Source: Bacteroidota bacterium
Lineage (GTDB): Bacteria; Bacteroidota; Bacteroidia; Bacteroidales; Dysgonomonadaceae
Assembly (NCBI GenBank): GCA_023622765.1
Contig: JAMNYO010000102.1
Coordinates: 1-64,000, forward strand
Reading direction: 5' to 3'
Length of the DNA stretch: 64,000 bases
Position 1 is the first letter of the stretch, and each line of letters starts with the position of its first letter. The translations under genes and the position numbers were made by a program. Shown here piece after piece: positions 25,665-33,650 of this stretch. The notes beneath the pieces were generated by a model. The model worked only from the letters and a program-made list of their open reading frames with translations, was not told the DNA's origin and made no database searches.

Positions 25665-25681
25665 TCGTTTATTTGCACGGG

Positions 25682-26359
25682 ATGATTGGAACCATAGTAA
25701 ATACAGTGGCGGTGATTGGGGGCGGAACCATAGGGTTACTCCTGAAAAAACGGATGCCCGACCGGGTGACCACCATCTACTTCCAGGCGATTGGACTCTT
25801 CACCCTGGCCATCGGTGCATCCATGGCTGTCAAGATGGAACGTATACTCATCGTGGTGGCCAGCTTAGCCATTGGTTCACTGCTGGGTGAGTGGTGGAAC
25901 CTCGAGCAGGGAGCTGAGCGGATGGGTAACAAGCTGAAAGCCCGGTTTCGCGTGGGCAGCGAGCGGTTCACCGAGGGTCTGGTAACAGCCTTCCTCCTTT
26001 TCTGCGTGGGGTCTATGACGATTCTCGGCACCATCCAGGAAGGGGTCGAGGGAAACTCCGATCTGCTGTTCACCAAATCGCTGATGGACTTCTTCTCCGC
26101 CATCCTGCTGGCCTCTGCCTTCGGTACGGGCGTGATCTTCACTGCCCTTCCCCTCTTTATCTTTCAAGGCACCCTCACCCTGCTTGCCAAGTACGCCGCC
26201 ACGTTCTTCACGGAAAGCATTATCGTTGGACTGACCAGTACCGGCGGTATCCTGCTAATTGGACTGGGAATCAACATCCTAGGCATCAAGAAACTCCGGG
26301 TGATGAACATGCTCCCGTCGCTGGTCATCGTGGTGTTACTACTTTGGCTGTTCCGGTAA
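25682..26359 (+). CDS. DUF554 membrane protein
   Basis: The protein begins MIGTIVNTVAVIGGGTIGLL and has about seven hydrophobic segments, matching the DUF554 integral membrane family. Conserved glycine-rich helices include FCVGSMTILGTIQEG near residue 120 and FGTGVIFTALPLFIFQG near 155. The ATG at 25682 is preferred over an in-frame TTG nine bases earlier because the -7 element lies so close. The family is usually annotated as possible transport proteins, and no substrate is known. It is transcribed divergently from the Ntn hydrolase. Confidence 0.88.
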   Translation: MIGTIVNTVAVIGGGTIGLLLKKRMPDRVTTIYFQAIGLFTLAIGASMAVKMERILIVVASLAIGSLLGEWWNLEQGAERMGNKLKARFRVGSERFTEGLVTAFLLFCVGSMTILGTIQEGVEGNSDLLFTKSLMDFFSAILLASAFGTGVIFTALPLFIFQGTLTLLAKYAATFFTESIIVGLTSTGGILLIGLGINILGIKKLRVMNMLPSLVIVVLLLWLFR

Positions 26360-26492
26360 ACTTGCAGGTAAGTTACCGTGGAAAGCGTAAAACTCACGAA
26401 GTATCACCCGACGGTAACCGGTTAGGCCTATAAGCAGATTGTCAGAAGACACGCAAAAGTTACGGGTCGCAACCCAGGGTAACTCCGCACAC

Positions 26493-29051
26493 CTAGCGGT
26501 CCAACGTGAACCTCAACGTGGCACCGAAACGGGTAGGGTAGCCCCGCTGGACGAAGTGGTTTGTCCTCCCCGTCACCAGGTCGTTCTGTTCGAACAGGAA
26601 AGCGTGGTACCGGGTATTGAATAGGTTCTCCACCCACAACTCCAACGCGAACGCCCTCTTCTGGGCCATGAGACGGGCCTTGGTCAACCCATAAAAAGGT
26701 TGGTAGAGCGCATTCCCCTCGGAGTCAAGGTTCGACTCGGTCCAGTAGATCCGCCCTACCCCACTGTACTGCACGTTGCCCATTACGCGATCAACCATCG
26801 AACCGTTAGGCAGCACGTACACGTAGCTTACCCCTAGGCTGAGGGTATGCCTGGGTGCGAACGGCACACGGTTCCCCGCGAAGTCGAAGAGGGTATCCCC
26901 CCCGATCACCTGTTGGGTTTCGTACTTGACAAACCGGGCATCGGCCAGTCCATACTCCACGAAAAGCGAGAGGTTCTCGTACGGCAGGTACCGGAGGCTT
27001 ACCTCTAAGCCCTTGCTCTCGGACTGCCCCGCGTTGGTGATGGTTCGCCCCGCGGTTCCCTCGCTCACCAATTTGGTCAGTTGCAAGTTATCCACGCGGG
27101 AATAGAACAATGCGCCGGAGAGGGATAGCGAGCAATCGGGGACTTCGTACCTCCCCCCTACCTCGTAAGTCCAACTGGTCTCAGGGGCAAACGAAGCCTG
27201 CTCTTCCACAGTTGTCATTGCGCCTCCCATTGGCGGCTTCATGGTGGCCGGCGGTGTTCCCACGGTCGGTGGCATCCCTGTAGTCGGTGCTGTTCCCCTA
27301 ACTAGTTTCGCCCCCATGTTTTGCATAGGGGGCATGACACCTGGTGGTATCTGCTTAAACACGTTCCGCATCAGCGACTCGGCGAGCGCAGACTGCAACA
27401 CCTCCGAGAAAACCTGCTCGTTGTAGCCACCCGTTTTGTACCCTTTCGACGCGGAGAGGTAGAGCCGTGTCGTGGGCGACAACTGGTACTTCAAAGCGAA
27501 CTTGGGCAAAACCTCCCAGAACGCTTTCCGCTCCGAACCCACCAACAGGGTATCCCCCTCCACGAAGATAGGCGGCAGAGGCAAGGGCGGATAAAACACG
27601 ATGTTCACATCCCCCCCGTTGCTTTCGGTACGGTAGTCGAGTCCGGTACGCTCGTAATCGAGCCGGATACCGGCGGTAGCCGACAGACCCTCCACCCCGA
27701 AGATACCCTCCAGCGTAGATTGGTGGAAGAGGGCTACCCCGTGGGAAGGCTTAATATAGACCCCGGGAAGGGCGATCCGGTCGCTGGCGTACACAAGGCG
27801 CAACGGTGCACCCATCCGCTCCATCATCGCATCCAGCGATTGTTGCAACACCTCCACCATCCCTTTTTCAAGGGCCACAGGGGTATCCGCCTCGCGGTTG
27901 TCGATAAACCCGAACACCCCAACCACCCAACGGTAGCGACTCTGTAGGTCCGATTTCACGGTGAACTCCTGGCTGAACGACCGTTGCTCCTGCTGCTGGC
28001 AAATCGAGAAGATGGGGCGAGGCGAGTAATCCTGGTCCATCCGCATATCGTCCTCCAGGTACTGAAAACCAGTGGTGGAGTGGATGCTGTAGCCATCCCC
28101 GGCGTAGTTCAGCGAGAGTCCGCCAGTAATAAGGTCCCGATCGTAGCTCGAAGGCTCGTTGAAGCAGGCCGCCGTGGAGTCGACCTGCATGTAGGGAAAC
28201 GCCCCACCCGACACCCGATCGTAATTCCCAAAGAGCATCGCTTTGAAGTCGGGACTGACCTGCCACTCGAGTTTCAAGCGCATCCCGGCATTCTCAGAAG
28301 CGTCCATTTTCTGCCCCGTGTAACTGTTCATGAAATAGCCGTCATCCCGCTTGTAGTACCCCGCCAGGGAGGCTCCAAAATTCACACCCAATCGGCTGTA
28401 ATGAGATGCCTTTAACGATAACTGCCCATGGCTACCACCGCTCACCGCGAGTCGGGTACCCTGGTACGTGAGGGGTGACAGGGTGTAAAGGTTCACGATA
28501 CCCCCGACCGCGTTCCTGCCGTACAACGTGCCTTGCGCACCCCGCAGCACCTCCACCCGCTGAATATCCTGAAACTCGAAGTCGAACGCCGACGAGTTGA
28601 AGCTCGGCACGTTATCCACGTAAAGCCCCACCGTTTGCGGCCCAAGGCGCGCACCGATACCCCGAATATATATGGGCGTGGAAACCTTGGAACCGTACGA
28701 GGGGATGAACAGGTTGGGAACGAGAGCGCTCAACGCGGGGAGCGATTCCACCCGACCCTCTTGCAACCGCCGCGGCGAAACGACCGACACCGCGGTGGGC
28801 AAATTTTCAAGCTCGTTCGTCTCTTTTACCGAGCCACTCACCACCACCTCATCCAGGTAATGCACCTGCAACGTGTCCGGCTCATCACCAAACACGGGGC
28901 CAGTTAAGATAAGCGCCAAGAAAAGAACGAAAAGGGAACGTGCAATAGTGGGTATAAAGCCGGCGAAAGCGCATTGAAGACAAATGCGAGCATGCCGCAT
29001 GCACTTAACAACGCGTCTATTTAATAGTATCGTGTGGACTCCAAGTTTCAT
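26493..29051 (-). CDS. TonB-dependent outer-membrane receptor
   Basis: This protein of up to 852 residues has a Sec signal (SLFVLFLALILTGPVFG). A TonB-box-like stretch (LDEVVVSG) is followed by a plug domain with VEVLRGAQGTLYGRNAVGG near residue 168, then a beta-barrel ending in the aromatic-rich FGATLRFTLDR. It lacks the carboxypeptidase-like N-terminal extension of SusC-type receptors and no SusD gene is near. A metal-chelate, vitamin or other small ligand is therefore more likely than a glycan. About residues 567-607 form a Pro/Met/Thr/Gly-rich insert in an extracellular loop. The first Met at 29051 is uncertain; Met at 29000 is a better signal-peptide start. Confidence 0.92.
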   Translation of the reverse strand: MKLGVHTILLNRRVVKCMRHARICLQCAFAGFIPTIARSLFVLFLALILTGPVFGDEPDTLQVHYLDEVVVSGSVKETNELENLPTAVSVVSPRRLQEGRVESLPALSALVPNLFIPSYGSKVSTPIYIRGIGARLGPQTVGLYVDNVPSFNSSAFDFEFQDIQRVEVLRGAQGTLYGRNAVGGIVNLYTLSPLTYQGTRLAVSGGSHGQLSLKASHYSRLGVNFGASLAGYYKRDDGYFMNSYTGQKMDASENAGMRLKLEWQVSPDFKAMLFGNYDRVSGGAFPYMQVDSTAACFNEPSSYDRDLITGGLSLNYAGDGYSIHSTTGFQYLEDDMRMDQDYSPRPIFSICQQQEQRSFSQEFTVKSDLQSRYRWVVGVFGFIDNREADTPVALEKGMVEVLQQSLDAMMERMGAPLRLVYASDRIALPGVYIKPSHGVALFHQSTLEGIFGVEGLSATAGIRLDYERTGLDYRTESNGGDVNIVFYPPLPLPPIFVEGDTLLVGSERKAFWEVLPKFALKYQLSPTTRLYLSASKGYKTGGYNEQVFSEVLQSALAESLMRNVFKQIPPGVMPPMQNMGAKLVRGTAPTTGMPPTVGTPPATMKPPMGGAMTTVEEQASFAPETSWTYEVGGRYEVPDCSLSLSGALFYSRVDNLQLTKLVSEGTAGRTITNAGQSESKGLEVSLRYLPYENLSLFVEYGLADARFVKYETQQVIGGDTLFDFAGNRVPFAPRHTLSLGVSYVYVLPNGSMVDRVMGNVQYSGVGRIYWTESNLDSEGNALYQPFYGLTKARLMAQKRAFALELWVENLFNTRYHAFLFEQNDLVTGRTNHFVQRGYPTRFGATLRFTLDR

Positions 29052-29503
29052 AACGTTTGCTTCAATCGTACGGGTTCAGAGGATTCGTGAATGCTTCTAC
29101 ACTGATTGCCTTGTAGAGCGAATAAGCAGTTTAGTTGCAAAGGAAGGGGAAAAAAGAGCACCCGTCAATCACCAGAACTAGTGATTTCCCCCTTTTCGTG
29201 ATGAACAAAATCTGACTTCCGAACGTTTCTTGATTCGAATTTCATGCTAAGCATAACGCAACGCTTTCGGGTATTTTTTCCACACGAACCGGCAAGTTAT
29301 TGCATTCTATAGCATCAAATTAATAAAAAACAGCTATATTTGCCGTACAAGTTATTTAGGTTATCGGAACTATGGGCATAGTAAAAAGAAATAGGCCAAT
29401 ATAGCATGCGCTTGAGAGAGCGACAACTACACGAAAAAAACAAAATCACGACTAAATATCAGAAACAACTTTATTAACAACAATTTATTAAAAACTCAAC
29501 GGT
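29052..29503. other. 452-base divergent intergenic region, receptor / pilus operon
   Basis: No gene is supported. The region holds the upstream sequences of two divergent units: a weak TTCCTTTG (one mismatch) at 29138-29145 facing the receptor gene and an exact TATATTTG at 29335-29342 facing the pilus operon. The pilus side has a leader of about 155 bases rich in A. A small ATGCTAAGCAT palindrome is near 29245. Confidence 0.7.
29335..29342 (+). promoter_or_regulatory. -7 element of the pilus operon
   Basis: TATATTTG is an exact TAnnTTTG match. It predicts a leader of about 155 bases before the major pilin start, longer than most leaders in this window. Confidence 0.5.
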
Positions 29504-31135
29504 ATGAAACTACAAAAATTTTTACTTCTTGGGGGTATGGTAGCGATGCTGCTTTTTGGCGCAGCGTCTTGCCAAGACAAAAACAGTGGAATCGACCCCG
29601 ACACGTTGGAAACAGGCACCACCTACATGAGCTTGGTGCTCGACCTATCGCAAAGTATTGACGAGCTGAGATTAACTCGGGCGGAAGATGATGATGTACA
29701 CAATCCAGCCGGTGAATGGGAAGGACGCGATCTGATTAAAAATGTGGATGTCTATATCCTGCACCCTAGTAGAGGCACGATACAAGTTCAGACAGTGACG
29801 GAGATTACCCCTCCCGCGCCCGGGCAAGACGGTATTTACGCCACTCCGGCTTGGGCGGTACAACCGGGTACCGGTAGATCTATCTACGTGGTGGTAAATA
29901 ACGACGGGTTAATCAAAACCCAGCTTAATGCCGCGGCTACCGGAAGTGCCCCAGATAAGATCGCCGCTTTCGAGGCTGCCTATAAAGCTGCTTACGAGTA
30001 CACTTTAGACACATACGCGAAAGAAGAGGGAGCCCCGTTAAAAGATGTCATCTTAATGAGTGGCCAACCTTTAAGGGGAGTCCAGATGAAAGCAGGCGTC
30101 ACAGCAGAGCAAGCAACCATCAGTAGTGGCACTCCTATTAGTCTAGATAAGAATCAGTTTGCACTTACAGTACGTCGTAGCGCAGCTCGGGTAGCCGTCA
30201 CTAAAGATCCAGCCATAACTACAGAAGCACCTATATCTGATGGGGTAAACACCTATGGTACACTGAAAAACTTAAAGTGGACCTATGGTCAATTCGAGAA
30301 GAAAACCTATCTTTTGTGGAATGATTCTGCTACCGTAATATCTGGTGATACTAAACTTCATTATACTACCAAGTCGCCAAACTGGGGTTATGTGCCTACC
30401 ATTGCTGACTATGCCACGCAGGCACAGGCAAATTACGATTACTCTTTAGTGAATGATTTATCTAAGCTTAAAGCCATTAACGCTCTTACAGGTAATACTC
30501 CTTCTGTAACCAATATTATCACCGATGGAAACATGCAGTTTATTAATGAGACTACTCACCAATATGGTCCTGAAAGCCAACAGACTATCGGTCAGAAGCT
30601 CACGGGATACCGTAAGGGTAATACGGCTTATGTAATGATAGAGGCTGTTTTCACTCCAGTACCCGAAGTATGGGCAACAGGTGAACAGGGAAGTTATATA
30701 GAAGGTAATGACCTTTTCTACAATATGACCAATGGGAAGTTCTATGCCAGTGAAACAAATGCCAAGAATGCTGTTATTGGCACCTATACACCTCCAAAAG
30801 ATGGCTTAATCAAATACCCAGGTGGTAAGGTGTACTACTTTGCCTGGCTTAACCCTGATGGAGTTGATCCGGCTACAGGTTTCAAGCCGGACAAAGTCTT
30901 CAACTCACCGGTAATTCGTAACAACATCTATCACATCAATGTTACCGGCTTCAAGAAATTGGGCTTCTCCGGCAACCCATATAACCCTTATCCAGATCCA
31001 ACCAATCCCATCCCCGTTGATCCGGATGAAGATGTGCCCACTCCGGATGAGTTGCTTAAGACAGTGGAAACTTACATGGCTGCTCAAATCACGGTAGTAA
31101 ACTGGGGTGTACACACCTACAATGTTCAATTCTAA
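29504..31135 (+). CDS. mfa1: Mfa1-type major fimbrial subunit (type V pilin)
   Basis: This 543-residue lipoprotein precursor has a lipobox (LLFGAASC, Cys23) and the pilin core of the P. gingivalis Mfa1/FimA families. A first strand YMSLVLDLSQS near 41-51 is followed by Arg residues (DELRLTRAED) where gingipain-like proteases cleave the precursor. The C-terminal strand (ITVVNWGVHTYNVQF) is the expected donor/acceptor region for strand exchange. It is the first gene of a four-gene operon and is followed by a strong hairpin. Base composition falls in the middle of the gene: 30301-30360 has 21 G/C of 60, against 35 of 60 in a sample of the next gene. Confidence 0.9.
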   Translation: MKLQKFLLLGGMVAMLLFGAASCQDKNSGIDPDTLETGTTYMSLVLDLSQSIDELRLTRAEDDDVHNPAGEWEGRDLIKNVDVYILHPSRGTIQVQTVTEITPPAPGQDGIYATPAWAVQPGTGRSIYVVVNNDGLIKTQLNAAATGSAPDKIAAFEAAYKAAYEYTLDTYAKEEGAPLKDVILMSGQPLRGVQMKAGVTAEQATISSGTPISLDKNQFALTVRRSAARVAVTKDPAITTEAPISDGVNTYGTLKNLKWTYGQFEKKTYLLWNDSATVISGDTKLHYTTKSPNWGYVPTIADYATQAQANYDYSLVNDLSKLKAINALTGNTPSVTNIITDGNMQFINETTHQYGPESQQTIGQKLTGYRKGNTAYVMIEAVFTPVPEVWATGEQGSYIEGNDLFYNMTNGKFYASETNAKNAVIGTYTPPKDGLIKYPGGKVYYFAWLNPDGVDPATGFKPDKVFNSPVIRNNIYHINVTGFKKLGFSGNPYNPYPDPTNPIPVDPDEDVPTPDELLKTVETYMAAQITVVNWGVHTYNVQF

Positions 31136-31170
31136 TCAATAGAAACATGGCATAAAACCATTCCGATTAT

Positions 31171-31207
31171 CTACCAAGCGAGAGTCTTAGGGCTCTTCGC
31201 TTGGTAG
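31171..31207 (+). promoter_or_regulatory. Long hairpin between major pilin and anchor genes
   Basis: CTACCAAGCGA pairs with TCGCTTGGTAG (11 bp), extended by GAG/CTC with a one-base bulge around an 8-base loop. It is not followed by a T run. It probably protects the mfa1 3' end or partly stops transcription, so that the major subunit is made in excess over the minor ones (inference). Confidence 0.65.
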
Positions 31208-31250
31208 GTATCGATTACAACAACACGAAAAGGCGCAAAGATAAAACGAC

Positions 31251-32255
31251 ATGAGAATGACGAAACGATATAGAGGTCTCTCGGCACGCTGCAAGGTATT
31301 GCCTCTGCTCCTTATAATTGGAGCGGTATTTACCATGACGTGCGACCGTATTATCTTCGATAGTTTTACCAATTGCGAAAGGGGGGTTTACCTACACCTC
31401 TACGAACAGACGGAGTGTGCCTCAGCACCCTCGTACCCCGCCGATATCACGGCACTCACCTTTTTCGTCTTCGATGCCGATAATAAGCTAACAAGCGTGC
31501 AGGAACTTGGGCCAACCACGCTCGCTCTCGACCACGAGCTGTTTATACCCTTTCCCGGACCGGGGAGCTACACAGTAGTGGCTTGGGCGCATCACGGCGA
31601 CACGAAAGTGTATGATCTCTCCACGTTAACTCCGGGAGAGGCAACTCCCGACGGCCTTTACCTAACCCTGAAGCGCGATGCTGATCTTACCGGTCATCGC
31701 CTCTACGTGGGCAGTTCGGGCATGATTAGCGTGGGCGAGAACAGAGACCTCCTGGTGCATAAAAAGCTGAACCTACGCGAGATCACCAACCGGGTGAATA
31801 TCAAGGTAAAAGGCCTGAAACAACCCGGCGACTATGAACTGGAGCTGCTGTCGGGTAACCACCGGTACAGTTGCGGGGGTAAGGTAATGCACACCGAACC
31901 GCTGTACAGCTACCCGATACACACCCATTATGTAGACACCACACTCGTGGGCGAGGTGACCATGCTTCAACTGGACGGTTATTACCATAGTGTGGTCAAC
32001 ATAAAGGATGCCCATACGGGCGAAAAAATCCCGTTTGACGAGAAAGTGTTGGGCAACACCCGCGAGTTCAACTTGCTGGGGGCGATACTGCTTGCCAAGG
32101 GAACCGCGGGCTACGAGCTGATGAACCCCCGTTGCGTGAATGATTTCGACGTGGTTATCGAGGCACTCGGGTGCGATTGTCCCTCAGGGTGCATCGCGGT
32201 GGGCTTAAAAATAAATAACTGGGCAATTCACTCGTACAATTTCGTGGCTCACTAA
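31251..32255 (+). CDS. mfa2: FimB/Mfa2-type fimbrial anchor lipoprotein
   Basis: This 334-residue protein has a signal ending in a lipobox (AVFTMTC, Cys near 31). A FimB/Mfa2-type N-terminal domain has the pattern YPADITALTFFVFDADNKL near residue 65. In P. gingivalis Mfa2 anchors and limits the length of Mfa1 fimbriae, staying bound to the outer membrane through its lipid. It lies 115 bases after the major pilin gene with the hairpin in between, and 22 bases before the next subunit gene. The C-terminus INNWAIHSYNFVAH resembles the pilin end strand. Confidence 0.87.
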   Translation: MRMTKRYRGLSARCKVLPLLLIIGAVFTMTCDRIIFDSFTNCERGVYLHLYEQTECASAPSYPADITALTFFVFDADNKLTSVQELGPTTLALDHELFIPFPGPGSYTVVAWAHHGDTKVYDLSTLTPGEATPDGLYLTLKRDADLTGHRLYVGSSGMISVGENRDLLVHKKLNLREITNRVNIKVKGLKQPGDYELELLSGNHRYSCGGKVMHTEPLYSYPIHTHYVDTTLVGEVTMLQLDGYYHSVVNIKDAHTGEKIPFDEKVLGNTREFNLLGAILLAKGTAGYELMNPRCVNDFDVVIEALGCDCPSGCIAVGLKINNWAIHSYNFVAH

Positions 32256-32277
32256 ACTTAGACTCTATTAAAGACGT

Positions 32278-33567
32278 ATGACAAGGCGTACAGGATATGG
32301 TTTTCCGCTATCGTTGCTTCTTTGCCTGCTCCTGCTGTCTGGCATGGGTGGTTGCATTAAAGAGCGCTTGACGTGTGAAGAGCTCGTCGAGCAAGAGGGT
32401 GGAACCGGGGTGGCGCTAACATCGCTGCTCAGGGGAGCTATATCCGTTGGTACAGGTACAAACGATGACCTTGTTACACGACTGCTGGTATGCTTAGTGC
32501 CAAGAAGACCCGGTACGATAACAATAGTGGATGTGATGACAAGCGCTACCAACACGCCCGTGATGATCGATACTACCGACCCCTCGAAAACCTATATCAC
32601 GGTAGGTACCAAGGGAAAGAGTGGTACTGGTCAAACGGACATATATGAGATTAAACTGCCCCACGCCGGTTATTACGATATATTGTTTATCGCCAACCCT
32701 ACTGATGCGGTGACAGCAAAAGTACAGGCGGCAACATACCCGGCTTTCCTAAGCGATGTGCTTTTTTCCGACACCTATGATTATGAAGAGGCGGATAAAA
32801 GCTACACTGTTCGTACCCGAATGATGAGCCGGGTCTATTACAACCAGTATATCGGTCAAGGCACTTCCGCGTTTCCCTTCCATTGGCAACCCACCCTACC
32901 GTCCGGTACCAATGCCGTTTTCAAACCGATTAGTTCATTTCCTCGTGCCAGATCGGAAGATTCAGGGGGTAGGGTAGGACTTCTTCGCGCGGTGGCAAAA
33001 CTAAGCCTGAAGCTTGGAACGATAGATTCCACTTGCTTGAATAATTACCAGCCCACCCGTGTTAAGGTAACACTTGAGCAGGTACCCGCTTTCTATACGT
33101 TGGCGGAAAAGCCGTGGGTTCGTTCTTTGACACCCATTTCCGTGACCATCGTGGATGAACCGTGGGACGGTACATCTGAGGTAACCCCCGCGGATATCTA
33201 CTTCCCCGAGAAGATATTCTCGGCTACCGAGCCGGCCGACTGGCCCGATATTTCTCACCAGAAGGGGGCGCTCTACATGAAAATAGAGATAACGAGAAAG
33301 AGGAGCGATAACTCCGTTGCTGACCCGCAGGTGGTCAAAGTACCGCTTTTCACAGCCACCCCGGAGGAGATGCAGAGCATGGAGTTAGGTACAAGAAAAT
33401 ACCTTGATTTAGTGGAGGAGCGGGATGCTGATTATAATATCTACCGTAACCGACACTACAGGTACACGATAAATATTCCTTGGGAGATTGAAGATGCAGC
33501 CGTCAACATCGCTTTCCAATCCACCACGATTCAAGATATAGAGTACGATGTTCCGGTTTTTAATTAA
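32278..33567 (+). CDS. Accessory fimbrial subunit lipoprotein (Mfa3/Mfa4-like position)
   Basis: This 429-residue protein has a lipobox (LLLSGMGGC, Cys near 26) and a beta-rich fimbrillin-type fold. YEIKLPHAGYYDILFIANP near residue 120 resembles the pilin N-domain, and the C-terminal strand region is YRYTINIPWEIEDAAVNIAF. By position it corresponds to the accessory subunits of type V pili (Mfa3-5 or FimC-E), which sit at the tip and help export the others. The specific counterpart cannot be assigned. It is 22 bases after the anchor gene and 83 before the large tip gene. Confidence 0.75.
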   Translation: MTRRTGYGFPLSLLLCLLLLSGMGGCIKERLTCEELVEQEGGTGVALTSLLRGAISVGTGTNDDLVTRLLVCLVPRRPGTITIVDVMTSATNTPVMIDTTDPSKTYITVGTKGKSGTGQTDIYEIKLPHAGYYDILFIANPTDAVTAKVQAATYPAFLSDVLFSDTYDYEEADKSYTVRTRMMSRVYYNQYIGQGTSAFPFHWQPTLPSGTNAVFKPISSFPRARSEDSGGRVGLLRAVAKLSLKLGTIDSTCLNNYQPTRVKVTLEQVPAFYTLAEKPWVRSLTPISVTIVDEPWDGTSEVTPADIYFPEKIFSATEPADWPDISHQKGALYMKIEITRKRSDNSVADPQVVKVPLFTATPEEMQSMELGTRKYLDLVEERDADYNIYRNRHYRYTINIPWEIEDAAVNIAFQSTTIQDIEYDVPVFN

Positions 33568-33650
33568 ATACAGATAACCCTATCGCGTTCGATATTTAGC
33601 TCAAAAAACAAACTTAACTTAAGGGCAAAACAGATTAAGAAAGTAAAACA

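Noticed and set aside
31171..31207. Rho-independent terminator after the major pilin gene
   Set aside because: The stem is strong but no T run follows on either strand, and the remaining pilus genes continue in the same direction.
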